64,000 nt of DNA from Haloterrigena salifodinae (GCF_003977755.1 NZ_RQWN01000005.1:124001-188000), one strand, 5' to 3'. Counted from the stretch's first letter, positions 51,911 to 60,930 are shown. Numbers and translations are program-made. Notes: generated by a model not told the origin, from the sequence alone.

Positions 51911-52681
51911 TTACTCTTGCTCTTCGTCGTCCGCGGCGGCGTCGTCGCCCTCGTCTAAGATGTCGTTCTCCTCGAGGTGGGACTCGATCCGGTCGTAGTC
52001 GAACTGCTCGAAGGACTCGGTCTCGACGTCGACCGTCGCGAGGCCGACCTCGGTTGGGAGGAGCGAGCCGTCGTTGACCGACGCGAGGGCGTCGAGCGCG
52101 AGCGCGATGCCGCCGTCAAGGTCGGCTTCCTCGTCGTAGTTCTCCTCGAGGTAGTCCTGGAGTTCGCCGCGGTCGGCGCCGACGGCCAGGGCCTTCCACT
52201 CGTAGGGCGTCCCCGAGGGGTCGGTCTCGAACAGGCGCGGTTCGCCGTTGTCGATGCCGCCCACGATCAGCGCGACGCCGAACGGACGGGCGCCGCCGAC
52301 CTGCGTGTACTGCTGGATGTGGTCGGTGACCTCCTTGGTCAGCGTCTCGACGCCGATCGGTTCGCCGTAGCGCAGCTGGTTGACCTGCGTCTGGCGGCGC
52401 GCGAAGTCGATCAGCTGGCGGGCGTCGGCGACGTGGCCCGCGCTGGCGATGCCGATGTGGTCGTCGGCCTTGTGAATTTTCTCGACGCTCGAGTCCTCGA
52501 GCAGCGGGGAGGGGACTCGTTTGTCGACGGCCAGCACGACGCCGTCGCTCGTTCGGACGCCGATGCTCGCCGTTCCTCGCTTGACCGCCTCGCGAGCGTA
52601 CTCGACCTGGTAGAGTCGGCCGTCGGGCGAGAAGATCGTGATGCCGCGGTCGTACGCCTGCTGTTGGGCTTGTCCCTGCAT
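51911..52681 (-). CDS. psmA: Proteasome alpha subunit
   Basis: This is a 256-residue 20S proteasome alpha subunit. The N-terminal helix and YDR motif AYDRGITIFSPDGRLYQVEYAREAVKRG are diagnostic. They are followed by GTASIGVRTSDGVVLAVDKRV and the DHIGIASAGHVADARQLIDFAR region. The acidic C-terminal tail (EEQE) is longer than in many archaea. It forms the outer ring that gates substrate entry and docks PAN. The start is 4 nt downstream of the rnp2 stop, indicating co-transcription. Confidence 0.96.
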   Translation of the reverse strand: MQGQAQQQAYDRGITIFSPDGRLYQVEYAREAVKRGTASIGVRTSDGVVLAVDKRVPSPLLEDSSVEKIHKADDHIGIASAGHVADARQLIDFARRQTQVNQLRYGEPIGVETLTKEVTDHIQQYTQVGGARPFGVALIVGGIDNGEPRLFETDPSGTPYEWKALAVGADRGELQDYLEENYDEEADLDGGIALALDALASVNDGSLLPTEVGLATVDVETESFEQFDYDRIESHLEENDILDEGDDAAADDEEQE

Positions 52682-52685
52682 AGTA

Positions 52686-53171
52686 TCACGCTAAATCGTA
52701 ATCGAGGTCTGTCGCACCCGTGAACGCCTCATCGAGTCGTACGTCTGCAACGCATTCCCGCAGGACGGCGACTCGCTCCTCGTTCCCGAACACGACGTTT
52801 CTCTTCTCGGAATCTTGCCCGCGGCGTCCTAAATACTTTTCTTCAGCGGCACGGATCGTACCACTGATACCGCAGACCCGTACGCCGACCGCAGCGCCGT
52901 CGATCTCGTCGATACAGGCGAGGGCCGCGCGGGCCGGCTCGGTCTCGCCGCGGCGGACGCGGACGATCGCCTCGCCGGTTTCGCCGGCGAATTCGAACCT
53001 GAGGACGGTCATATCGGCGTGGGCGCTGCCCGGATCTCCCAGCAGGTTCTGGGCCGCGTACCAGCACTCCCGCTGGAACGCCCGGCGATCGATCACGGCG
53101 TCGGGCCAGGTCTCGAGTTCGACGGCGAGATACCGCCACCGCGGCTGGAGGTGTTTCGGGAGGTGTTTCAT
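52686..53171 (-). CDS. rnp2: RNase P protein component 2 (Pop5)
   Basis: This is a 161-residue archaeal RNase P/Pop5 subunit, which pairs with Rnp3 to support catalysis of tRNA 5'-end processing. The pattern LQPRWRYLAVELETWPDAVIDRRAFQRECWYAAQNLLG is followed by DMTVLRFEFAGETGEAIVRVRRGE. A VCGISGTIRAAEEKYLG block is typical of Pop5. The start overlaps the methyltransferase stop (ATGA), and psmA follows 4 nt later. The classical exosome genes are absent, but rnp3-MT-rnp2-psmA is the usual haloarchaeal order. Confidence 0.93.
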   Translation of the reverse strand: MKHLPKHLQPRWRYLAVELETWPDAVIDRRAFQRECWYAAQNLLGDPGSAHADMTVLRFEFAGETGEAIVRVRRGETEPARAALACIDEIDGAAVGVRVCGISGTIRAAEEKYLGRRGQDSEKRNVVFGNEERVAVLRECVADVRLDEAFTGATDLDYDLA

Positions 53172-53884
53172 TCGTCCGCGGCGGGGTTGTCGCCGGGATC
53201 GCCGACCTCGCCCTCGGCGTCGGTGGCGGTCGTCGACCGCTCGGCGACCAGCACGCCGACCTGGTCGTGGACGCGTTCGACGGCGGTCAGCGAGAAGCCG
53301 GCGTCGGTGAAGGCGTCGGCGAGCGCGCCGACCGTCGCAGGATCGTCAACCTCGGGCGAGTAGAACGGCGCGTCGGAATCCGGCTCGCCGAAGAACATCA
53401 CGTCCCCAAGGACGAACTTTCGGGGCTCGAGGGCGGCGATGACGTCGATCGCCTCGCGCTTTTCGTCGTCCGAGAGGTGGTGCATAGCGAAGTTCGAGGT
53501 GACGACGTCCACGCGAGCGGAACGAGTGTGGGATCGAGGCGTCTCCGACGACTCGGTGTCGACCGGGCCGTCGTACTCGGGCTCCCGGAAGGTGCCGTAG
53601 TCGAACTCGAGGTTCTCGAGGCCTTCCTCGTCGGCCTTGCGCTCGGCTTCTTCCATCATCCCCTCGCTGATGTCGCGGCCGACCACGCGGTCGGCGTCGG
53701 GGGCGAGCGCGAGCGCGATGGCGCCGGTCCCCGTTCCGAGATCGAGGACGACGTCGTCCTCGCCGGGGGCGGCGTGTTCGACGACCAGATTCGCACAGGC
53801 GCGGTACTCGTCGGACTTCGACTCGTCGTACTCGCCGGCCTTCTCGTCGAACCGGGCGGCGTGGTCCTCAAGGCTCTTCTTCAT
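53168..53884 (-). CDS. Class I SAM-dependent methyltransferase
   Basis: This is a 238-residue methyltransferase. Motif I is VVLDLGTGTGAIALAL, with the acidic motif II residue in VVGRDISEGMMEEA. Motif IV is VDVVTSNFAMHHLSDDEKREAIDVIAAL. An acidic loop and C-terminal region (FYSPEVDDPATVGALADAFTDAGF) follow. The substrate is unknown; its fixed position between rnp3 and rnp2 suggests a role in RNA or translation, which is context-based inference. I start at MKKSLEDHAARFDEKAGEYDE, overlapping the rnp3 end by 17 nt. Confidence 0.85.
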   Translation of the reverse strand: MKKSLEDHAARFDEKAGEYDESKSDEYRACANLVVEHAAPGEDDVVLDLGTGTGAIALALAPDADRVVGRDISEGMMEEAERKADEEGLENLEFDYGTFREPEYDGPVDTESSETPRSHTRSARVDVVTSNFAMHHLSDDEKREAIDVIAALEPRKFVLGDVMFFGEPDSDAPFYSPEVDDPATVGALADAFTDAGFSLTAVERVHDQVGVLVAERSTTATDAEGEVGDPGDNPAADE

Positions 53885-54572
53885 ACCTACCCCGTTCGAC
53901 CCCGGGCTCAATGAACGACTCGGACTGGATCCGGCGGTTGCGCTCGGCGAGCCGCCCCCACTCTGCTAACCCTCGCTCGACGAACGCCGTCGAGAGACCA
54001 ATCTCCTCGCCGAGCGCCGTCAGTTCGCGGGGAGCGCGCAACTCGAGGTGCGAGCGCGGGTTCGCGCTGACTACGTAGGGGGCGTCGTAGTGGCCGACGA
54101 TCTCCTCGAGTTTGCGCAGCGACTGGAGGACCCTGACTCGACGTCCGCCGCTGGTCCGGAGCACCCCGGAGAGGTCGAACTCGAGGCGGACGCCGTTCTC
54201 GACCGCCGCCTTCACCAGCACGTGGTTTACGTCGCCGTTGTCGGCCATCGGATGGGCGAGTACGTCGACCTTCTCGCTCTCGACGGCGAACCGGTTCATG
54301 GCGTTCGTCCCGCCGTGGACGCCGACGATCGTCTCGGTCGTCCGATAGTTCCCGACGGAGCCACTGGCCTCCTGGGGGTCGTCGGCGCGGATCTCGAGGC
54401 CCTCCACGACGTCGATCCCGTACTCCTCGCGGATCGCCTCGGCGTCGTACTCCGCGCGCGAGTCGTGGTGGTTGCGCACGACCACGCCCTCGAAACCGTA
54501 GTCGGCCGCCGTCTTGGCGAACCGGGCGACCGTGCTCTCTCCGTCTGGGTGGGCGTGGACGGCCTCGTACAT
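53868..54572 (-). CDS. rnp3: RNase P protein component 3 (Rpp30)
   Basis: This is a 234-residue TIM-barrel RNase P subunit. The start MYEAVHAHPDGESTVARF and the conserved blocks GFEGVVVRNHHDS, VDVLAHPMADNGDVNHVLVKAAVENGVRLEFDLS and YVVSANPRSHLELRAPRELTALGEEIGL are typical. It dimerises with Pop5 on the RNase P RNA. The open frame extends 44 codons further upstream but without similarity. The gene begins the rnp3-MT-rnp2-psmA unit. Confidence 0.94.
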   Translation of the reverse strand: MYEAVHAHPDGESTVARFAKTAADYGFEGVVVRNHHDSRAEYDAEAIREEYGIDVVEGLEIRADDPQEASGSVGNYRTTETIVGVHGGTNAMNRFAVESEKVDVLAHPMADNGDVNHVLVKAAVENGVRLEFDLSGVLRTSGGRRVRVLQSLRKLEEIVGHYDAPYVVSANPRSHLELRAPRELTALGEEIGLSTAFVERGLAEWGRLAERNRRIQSESFIEPGVERGRYEEEP

Positions 54573-54725
54573 ACTCGAGTCGTCTCGCGGCGGCGACTTG
54601 GGGTTTGCGTCATGCTCCGAACGAAAACTCTTGGCCGGGAGCGCGTCTCGAGCGCTGCGAGAGACGCGCGACTCGGGGGAGGGCAGGCTATCATCCGTTA
54701 GCAACCGCGAGCGAGGCCGGAGGCC

Positions 54726-54818
54726 GAGCGAGCGGGCCGACGACTGATGTGAACGAGAGAGGGGCGACGCGAAGCGTCGCTACCGAGCGAGTGAACGGAA
54801 AGAGGAGTGCTTTTCATC
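54726..54818 (-). repeat. Dispersed 93-bp 3'-flank repeat, copy 2
   Basis: This is the inverted copy of 21371-21463, sharing blocks of 32, 35 and 10 identical bases. Read on the minus strand it begins GATGAAAAGC and runs away from the tbsP stop, the same relation as copy 1 has to the amidohydrolase gene. It contains the hairpin GCGACGC-gaa-GCGTCGC (54764-54780). It occupies much of the 299 nt between rnp3 and tbsP. Confidence 0.8.
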
Positions 54819-54871
54819 GAAGTTTTCCCGAGGGTGCGCCGAAGGCGCACCCGCAGAGGAAAAGTTCGTTT
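54819..54871 (-). terminator. Nested hairpin directly after the tbsP stop
   Basis: GGGTGCGCC-gaa-GGCGCACCC (54832-54852) is a perfect 9-bp stem with a three-base loop. It is flanked by CGAAGTTTTCC and GGAAAAGTTCG, which form an outer stem of about 10 bp with one mismatch. On the transcript of the minus-strand gene the structure begins right after TAA and carries U-rich arms, so it may act in termination or 3'-end stability. Confidence 0.6.
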
Positions 54872-55690
54872 TTAGTTGAGGATCGACTGTGCGACCGTCG
54901 CGAGCTGCCCGTTGTCCGCTTCCTGGAGTCGGTCGTCGCCGATCTTCAGGCGAAGGCGCGGGCGACCGACGTCGATCGGGACCTTCTCGGTGTCGATGAG
55001 GCCCATATCCTCGAGTTTGGTCTTCGTGCGGCTGAACGTGGCCTTGGACGCGATGCCGACGTCCTCGCCCCACTTGCTGATGTCGTACAGTAGGGCCTCG
55101 TTCTTGGCCGCGACGAGCAGCGAAATCGTTACTTCGTCGAGTCCGTCGCCGTCGCCGCGGGCGGTCTCGAGCGAGTTGAGGATCGACGTGAAGTCGTCCT
55201 CGGCCTCGGGGCTGATCTCCTCGGAGAGGGTCTCGCGAACGGCCGTGATCGGCGGCGTCCGGAGGTTGAATTCGGCGGCGTCGTCCCAGCGGGCCGCGTA
55301 GGTGTCGTAGGTGTCTTCGACGAAGCTCTCGTCGTCCGTGACAAGGCCGCCGACGCGGTCGCCGGCGTGGACGATGGCGATCACTCGGTCCTCGGTGACC
55401 AAAAGCGAGTTCTCGGGCGCCTCCTCGAGCGTGCGGAGCGCGAGGGCGTCCTCGCTGATGAGGTCCGCGGCGTTCGAGGCGACGATGAAGTCGTCCATGA
55501 CGTCTTTTAGCGTTCGTTCGTCAGCGAGCATGTGGACGGACGGCAGGTCGCCGTCGAACGCAGTCGCGACGGAAACGAACTCTTCGATGGCGTCCCCCGA
55601 CGGGTTGACCATGTAGACGTCCCCGGTCGCCTCCTCGAGTACGGAGTCGAGGATATCGTCAATCTGGTGGTTGAGTAAATTCGAGGTCAT
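54872..55690 (-). CDS. tbsP: TbsP-like transcriptional regulator
   Basis: This is a 272-residue protein. The N-terminal ~150 residues form an alpha/beta sensor-like domain (TGDVYMVNPSGDAIEEFVSVATAF ... LLVTEDRVIAIVHAGDRVGGLVTDD). The C-terminal winged-helix is LLVAAKNEALLYDISKWGEDVGIASKATFSRTKTKLEDMGLIDTEKVPIDVGRPRLRLKIG. This pattern matches the haloarchaeal regulator described as TbsP, which acts with TrmB on glycolytic/gluconeogenic genes in Haloferax. Name recall is good but not verified. No sugar genes are adjacent. The short AT-rich upstream region holds its promoter. Confidence 0.78.
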   Translation of the reverse strand: MTSNLLNHQIDDILDSVLEEATGDVYMVNPSGDAIEEFVSVATAFDGDLPSVHMLADERTLKDVMDDFIVASNAADLISEDALALRTLEEAPENSLLVTEDRVIAIVHAGDRVGGLVTDDESFVEDTYDTYAARWDDAAEFNLRTPPITAVRETLSEEISPEAEDDFTSILNSLETARGDGDGLDEVTISLLVAAKNEALLYDISKWGEDVGIASKATFSRTKTKLEDMGLIDTEKVPIDVGRPRLRLKIGDDRLQEADNGQLATVAQSILN

Positions 55691-56069
55691 GTCTATACAG
55701 AAGTAAACGTACGGATATTACTTAATTTTGGTGGCCGAATCCACACCAGAACATCGTGTGCGACGGCGACGCCGGTAATTTTTGTCCGCGCTCTCGTCAG
55801 TTGTCCGACGAGATGGCGCCGAATCTATGTCCTGTCGGCAATCTGTTAGAACCGTCAGATCGTTCGACTGCACCGCCGTTAGCCACTCGTAAACAGTTGT
55901 AGAATTGACGATAGATATATAGTAACGATCTGTTATTGTTAGGTCGTATGGGTGTTAGCTGCGAGCGATTACGGTTGATTACGCGTGAATTCCTCTGTCG
56001 GGCGTATACGGCCGAGAGAGCGGATCGACCGACGATGCGAGCCAAGCGCGTCAGCACGTACGGCGGCCC
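55691..56069. other. Intergenic AT-rich region upstream of tbsP
   Basis: No gene is supported. AT-rich stretches occur near 55710-55730 (tbsP promoter, minus strand) and at 55910-55935 (ATAGATATATAGTAACG). Open frames here are Arg-rich and look like shadows. Confidence 0.45.
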
Positions 56070-56232
56070 TTGACCTCCTCCCACGACTGAAGTTGTGGGA
56101 TTCTTCCGCGTGGCTGTCGGACGATGCCGATTCCACGGAGGCAACGTTCCCCACCTCAAGACTCCCGCGGTCAGACGCTTGTGATGTAGTTCACAAGTGA
56201 CGGATTCACCCCACGACTACCGTCGTAGGCTC
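56070..56232 (-). mobile_element. IS200/IS605 (IS1341-type) tnpB 3'-end relic, possible omega-RNA end
   Basis: On the minus strand the stretch ends in a hairpin CCCACAAC/GTCGTGGG followed by AGGAGGTCAA at 56070. This is the familiar right end of haloarchaeal TnpB elements. The bases before it read in frame as AEESHNFSRGRRSR, resembling a TnpB C-terminus. The other side has a CCCACGAC-tac-pairing hairpin (56208-56229) and CTTGTGA/TCACAAG (56178-56197). No tnpB coding capacity remains in about 160 nt. It is a deletion derivative or MITE that keeps the 3' end from which guide RNA is normally made. Confidence 0.55.
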
Positions 56233-56254
56233 TCTCCTGTTTTCTCTGTCGGAA

Positions 56255-58360
56255 TCACTCGACGAACCGCGATGCCAACTCCGTCGACCAGTAGACGTCG
56301 CCGTTGAAGATCACCGACGCTTCCGTTTCTTGGAGTAGCGTGGCCAGTTTCGACTTCGTCACGGTGAAATTCGACTGCGTGCCACAGAGGTAGGCGAACT
56401 CGTTGCCCTCGACGTGCGGGAAGTAGTACGAGCCCGTGACCCGCGTCGAGTAACAGTCGAACGTGACCAGGTACTCGGCGCGCTCGTCCTCGAGTTTCTC
56501 GAGTGTGAGCGTGGTCGGGACGCGGTGTTCACCCTGGGTCAGCGAGTGCGTGCCGTCGCCGACGACGGCGTAGTCTTTCCCCATCATGATACGCCTGCGC
56601 GCAAGCCCCATCGCGCGTTCGATGCTGAACCCGTGGACGAGGAGTTTGGCGAACGTCGAGCCGACTTTGACGGCGTGGTCGTTGAGGACCTTCGAGAAGG
56701 TGACCGCGCCGGCGACGCTCCCCCGCTCGATGAGCCCCATCCCCTCGTAGTAGGAGCCGCAAGCGTTGAGGAAGAACGTCTGGGTGTTACAGCGACCGAG
56801 AGACGAGGTCGAGAGGTAGCCGTCGGAACAGCGCAGGCCGTCGGTTTCGCAGTGGCCGATGTAGTGGACGAAGTCGTGGTCGTCCTCGAAGACGCGCGCG
56901 AGTTCGGCCGTCGAGAGCGATTCGTCGACGGTCACCTCCATCGAGAGCTCCTCGGATCGCTGGCGGTAGATCTCGGCGACGTCGTCGTGTTCGCCGGCCA
57001 TCTCGGGATCGTTCAGGACGACGGCGATCGACGTCGAGTCGGTCGCGCGCTCGAGGTAGTCCAGCCGGTTGTGGTAGGCCTCGGGGGTCGTCTTGAAGAC
57101 GTCGATCGGGACGCCGTCGGCGAGCCAGCCGTGAACCCGCCCGTTGTGGAGTTCGGGTTTGACGATGTCGACCGACGCAACCTTCCCGGTGCTCGCCCGG
57201 CTGCGGCCATCGGGGCCGTTGTTTCCGCCGCGGTAGAAGTCCTCCAGCGAGCGCTCGACGAGTTCCTTCCCTTCGAGTTCGGAGGTCCGTGGCATGTGGA
57301 CTAGGCTCATCCGGTCGAGCAGAAAAGGGAGCGACTCGACGCTGTCGTAGTCAGGGCGGACGTACGTCGAGAGGTGCCAGTCGGGGAGGCGGTGTTCGAT
57401 GGCGGCGTCGGGTACCTCGAGGTAGGTCGCGAGTCGGCGCTGGGGGCCGGCCTCGTAGAGTTCCTCGGCGTCGAGACCGAGGACCTCGAGCATGCTCTGC
57501 TCGGCCAGGTTCGTCCCGTAGGGGCCGGCGTTGCGGACCAGACAGTCGAAGAAAAAGGCCTTCCGGAGCAGTCGATCAACGTCGCGCTCGAGACCGGGCA
57601 TCGGCGACAGCCGCTTTTCGACGGCGAACTCCGGGACGCGAAGCGTCGCGTGGCTCGGCCCGGTTGGGGGACGCTCGCGGGGTTCGATCGTCGCCTGCAG
57701 GTAGTAGGCCAGCGGCGCGGCGACGAACAGGGACTCGTAGTCGGCCGGGACGACCAGTTCGATCCCTGACGGCGAGAAGTCCTCTCGGATGCAGTCCGGA
57801 ATCTCGAGGCTGTCGCCGCACTCGAGCAGCGACGGGTGGCCCCGGAGGGTCGGATAGGTACGATCCGGACCATCGGTCTTGTGGGAGGTGGCGAGATGCG
57901 TGAGTCCGGCGGCGATCCCCTCGGGCGTGTCAGGGACGGTGATGGTTCCCGCGGGGAGTTCGTGGCGACTCCGGAAGCCGATGATCACGCGCACGCGATC
58001 GGGAAATCTGACGACGGTCTCCTCGTAGCCGCCGGTTTTCTCGATCGTCGCCGTCCCGGAAAACCGGAGGTACGTCTTGATTTCCGTGTCGATGTCGACG
58101 ACGTACTCGCCCGGGGACAGCGAGAGCGGCGCCCCGTCGGGGTCGAGTTCGTGTTGCTCGTCCGAGCCGAGCGAAAACGCGTAGGCGACCGCGTGGGGGA
58201 ATCGGAGTTCGTCCGTCGTCACGACGACCGTCTCGTCGACGGGCCGTGGGATGTCGGGTCCGGTTCCGCCGACGACGAGACCGCTACCGCGAACCGACAG
58301 TTCGGCGTTGTCGGCGTCAGTCACGCAGAGCGCCCCGTCGTCTACCGCCCACTCTATCAT
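56255..58360 (-). CDS. CHAT/caspase-like protease-domain protein
   Basis: This is a 701-residue protein starting at MIEWAVDDGALC; an upstream TTG in frame is a weaker alternative. The C-terminal third has a caspase-fold signature: H503 in DDHDFVHYIGHCETDGL and C534 in TQTFFLNACGSYYEGMGLIERGSVAGAVTF, the His-Cys dyad of CHAT proteases. The N-terminal ~350 residues are unfamiliar beta-rich sequence, with a segment YYLQATIEPRERPPTGPSHATLRVPE. CHAT proteins act as proteases, often downstream of a sensor in bacterial defence. No obvious substrate or sensor gene is adjacent; the neighbour is a tnpB relic. The gene is isolated, and its role is unknown. Confidence 0.75.
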   Translation of the reverse strand: MIEWAVDDGALCVTDADNAELSVRGSGLVVGGTGPDIPRPVDETVVVTTDELRFPHAVAYAFSLGSDEQHELDPDGAPLSLSPGEYVVDIDTEIKTYLRFSGTATIEKTGGYEETVVRFPDRVRVIIGFRSRHELPAGTITVPDTPEGIAAGLTHLATSHKTDGPDRTYPTLRGHPSLLECGDSLEIPDCIREDFSPSGIELVVPADYESLFVAAPLAYYLQATIEPRERPPTGPSHATLRVPEFAVEKRLSPMPGLERDVDRLLRKAFFFDCLVRNAGPYGTNLAEQSMLEVLGLDAEELYEAGPQRRLATYLEVPDAAIEHRLPDWHLSTYVRPDYDSVESLPFLLDRMSLVHMPRTSELEGKELVERSLEDFYRGGNNGPDGRSRASTGKVASVDIVKPELHNGRVHGWLADGVPIDVFKTTPEAYHNRLDYLERATDSTSIAVVLNDPEMAGEHDDVAEIYRQRSEELSMEVTVDESLSTAELARVFEDDHDFVHYIGHCETDGLRCSDGYLSTSSLGRCNTQTFFLNACGSYYEGMGLIERGSVAGAVTFSKVLNDHAVKVGSTFAKLLVHGFSIERAMGLARRRIMMGKDYAVVGDGTHSLTQGEHRVPTTLTLEKLEDERAEYLVTFDCYSTRVTGSYYFPHVEGNEFAYLCGTQSNFTVTKSKLATLLQETEASVIFNGDVYWSTELASRFVE

Positions 58361-58532
58361 TCGGTACGCTGAATGTTCCCCGGGAAAGTTAGTTGTATCG
58401 GCAGTCAAAACTTTGATAATTCAGGAGAGGTGCCGGGAGCGACCGTCGTTTGGCCGATTTCCGGCGGTGGGTTCCAATCGAATTGATACGTCGGGATCGT
58501 TCCAGCGGTGAGATTCGCCGAAGACGGGTACA

Positions 58533-58539
58533 CTTATAC
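58533..58539 (+). promoter_or_regulatory. TATA box of glyA
   Basis: CTTATAC lies 24-30 nt upstream of ATG 58563, implying a leaderless transcript. Confidence 0.55.
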
Positions 58540-58562
58540 AGTCGCCAGCCGGCACATCGGAC

Positions 58563-59810
58563 ATGGAGCACGAGCACGTACGGGACGTCGATCCCGCCGT
58601 CGCCGATGCACTCGAGGGAGAGGTCGACCGCCAACGAGAGACGCTGCAGATGATCGCTAGCGAGAACCACGTCAGTCAGGCGGTCATCGACGCGCAGGGC
58701 AGCGCCCTGACGAACAAGTACGCCGAGGGCTATCCCGGCTCGCGCTACTACGGCGGCTGCGAGTACGCCGACGAGGTCGAACAGTTGGCCATCGACCGCG
58801 CGACCGAACTGTTCGGCGCCGAGCACGTCAACGTCCAGCCCCACTCGGGCACGCAGGCCAACCAGGCCGTCTACTTCGCGATGCTCGAGCCCGGCGACAA
58901 GATCCTCTCGCTGGATCTCAACCATGGCGGCCACCTGAGCCACGGCCACCCGGCGAACTTCGTCGGGCAGCTCTACGAGGTCGAACAGTACGAGGTCGAC
59001 GCCGAGACGGGCTACCTCGACTACGAGGGGCTGGCCGAACACGCCGAGGAGTTCGAGCCGGACATCATCGTCTCCGGCTACTCCGCGTACCCGCGTGAGA
59101 TCGAGTGGGAGCGCATCCAGGAGGCCGCCGACAGCGTCGGCGCGCTCCACCTCGCGGACATCGCCCACATCACCGGCCTCGTCGCCGCCGGCGTCCACCC
59201 CTCGCCGGTCGGCACCGCCGACTTCGTCACCGGCTCGACCCACAAGACGATCCGCTCGGGTCGGGGCGGCATCGTCATGTGCGACGAGGAGTACGCCGAC
59301 GACATCGACGCGGCGGTCTTCCCCGGCGGACAGGGCGGCCCGCTCATGCACAACATCGCCGGCAAGGCCGTCGGCTTCAAGGAAGCCCTCGAGCCCGAGT
59401 TCGAGGACTACGCCGAACAGACCGTCGCCAACGCGAAGGCCCTCGGCGAGCGCCTCGCCAAAAACGGCTTCTCGCTGGTTTCGGAGGGCACGGACAACCA
59501 TCTCGTCCTCGTCGATCTCCGCGAGAGCCATCCCGACACCTCCGGCGGCGACGCCGAGGAGGCCCTAGAGGAGGCCGGCATCGTCCTCAACGGGAACACG
59601 GTCCCCGGCGAGACGCGCTCGCCGTTCGATCCCTCGGGCATCCGCGCGGGCACGCCCGCGCTGACCACCCGCGGCTTCGACGAGGACGACTGCCGTACGG
59701 TGGCCGACCTGATCACCCGCGTCGTCGACGACCCCGAGGACGAGGCCGTCCTCGAGGAGGTCCGCGAGGAAGTCGCGACACTGTGTGACGCGAACCCGCT
59801 GTACGAATAA
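58563..59810 (+). CDS. glyA: Serine hydroxymethyltransferase
   Basis: This is a 415-residue PLP enzyme that interconverts serine and glycine, loading one-carbon units on a tetrahydropterin. The N-terminal block ETLQMIASENHVSQAV and KYAEGYPGSRYYGGCEYADEVEQLA are diagnostic. PLP contacts are seen in QPHSGTQANQAVYFA and in DIAHITGLVAAGVHPSP. The Schiff-base Lys lies in TGSTHKTIRSGRGG. It is monocistronic, about 4 kb from folD, the other one-carbon gene in the window. Confidence 0.96.
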   Translation: MEHEHVRDVDPAVADALEGEVDRQRETLQMIASENHVSQAVIDAQGSALTNKYAEGYPGSRYYGGCEYADEVEQLAIDRATELFGAEHVNVQPHSGTQANQAVYFAMLEPGDKILSLDLNHGGHLSHGHPANFVGQLYEVEQYEVDAETGYLDYEGLAEHAEEFEPDIIVSGYSAYPREIEWERIQEAADSVGALHLADIAHITGLVAAGVHPSPVGTADFVTGSTHKTIRSGRGGIVMCDEEYADDIDAAVFPGGQGGPLMHNIAGKAVGFKEALEPEFEDYAEQTVANAKALGERLAKNGFSLVSEGTDNHLVLVDLRESHPDTSGGDAEEALEEAGIVLNGNTVPGETRSPFDPSGIRAGTPALTTRGFDEDDCRTVADLITRVVDDPEDEAVLEEVREEVATLCDANPLYE

Positions 59811-59895
59811 GCAACGACGCCGCGGCCGCTGATTTCGGAGCCCCCTGTCACTCGCCGGCACGCGGCTTTTCCACCGGCTGGACGTACCGCCGTCA

Positions 59896-60804
59896 ATGGC
59901 TACGAATCCGACCGGAACCGTTCTCGACGACGATCGACTGCTTGAGCTTCGCGAGACCGCGACGACGGCGGCCTCGGAACTGGCCCTCGAATTGACGCCG
60001 GTCGCCGACTTTATGGGCGCCGAGCCGGGCGACCACGTCGACTGGGGCGTCGACGAGTACGAGGGCGAACCCATGCTCGTGCTCAGCGGGATTCCGGAGC
60101 CCCAAACCGGCGACGCGCCGTACCCGCGCCAGCTCCGCGAGGAGGACGGCGAGATCGTCGCGCCCGTCCCCGATCCGCTGGTGCGCGCCGCCTCGCCGGA
60201 GGGGCTGGGACTGGACCTCGAGTCCTACGACGCCGATCGGCCGCTGCTGTTCGACGCGATAACGGCCGCCGAGACGATCGGCCTCGTTCCGGTCCGGTTC
60301 GACGACGGCGATCCGTACCGTCCCGAGCCGCTGCCGGGGACGCCGGACGACAGCGACCCCGTCGCCGAGGAGACCATCGCCCGCGAGCGCGACGGCGATC
60401 CGACCCCGCGACCCGAGACGATGGACGCGCCGATCGACGCGCTCGTGCTCGACAAGGTCATGGCTGGGGCTCCCACTGACGTTCCCGAAGCCGACGTCGT
60501 CGGGATCCTCGAGGGGATCGAAACCTACGATATCGTCGGTTCGGCCGATCACGTCGCCGGCAAACCGCCCCTCACGGTCGACGACCGGGTGGTGTGTCTG
60601 CTCGAGGACGGGGCGTGGACCGACCGAGTCGCACCGGTGCTCGAGTCGAACGCCGTCGACGTCGATGCGGACGCGCTTGAAGCCGCGCGGGAGTGTCACG
60701 AGCGACAGGCGCTCCGGCTGATCGACACCGCGGACACGGACGAGTACGGCGACCTCGAAACGACCTACCACCCCGTGGTCGTCGACGGCGAGACCGGAGC
60801 CTGA
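59896..60804 (+). CDS. Conserved haloarchaeal hypothetical protein
   Basis: This is a 302-residue acidic protein without signal peptide or membrane segment. It begins MATNPTGTVLDDDRLLELRE. The sequence is mixed alpha/beta with a middle Pro/Asp-rich loop (LPGTPDDSDPVAEE) and a C-terminal helix DALEAARECHERQALRLI. I see no catalytic signature and do not recognise a family. The reading frame has typical haloarchaeal codon bias throughout, so it is a genuine gene. Confidence 0.6.
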   Translation: MATNPTGTVLDDDRLLELRETATTAASELALELTPVADFMGAEPGDHVDWGVDEYEGEPMLVLSGIPEPQTGDAPYPRQLREEDGEIVAPVPDPLVRAASPEGLGLDLESYDADRPLLFDAITAAETIGLVPVRFDDGDPYRPEPLPGTPDDSDPVAEETIARERDGDPTPRPETMDAPIDALVLDKVMAGAPTDVPEADVVGILEGIETYDIVGSADHVAGKPPLTVDDRVVCLLEDGAWTDRVAPVLESNAVDVDADALEAARECHERQALRLIDTADTDEYGDLETTYHPVVVDGETGA

Positions 60805-60930
60805 ACAGTCACGGAAACTGAAACGGCTGGCCTGTTGGTGATGAGTTTAAATGCCGGTATCTAGCTATTGGACACTTCTAGTGACTATATTCTATTCTGA
60901 ACTGATTATGAACGGATTCATATACGTCGG

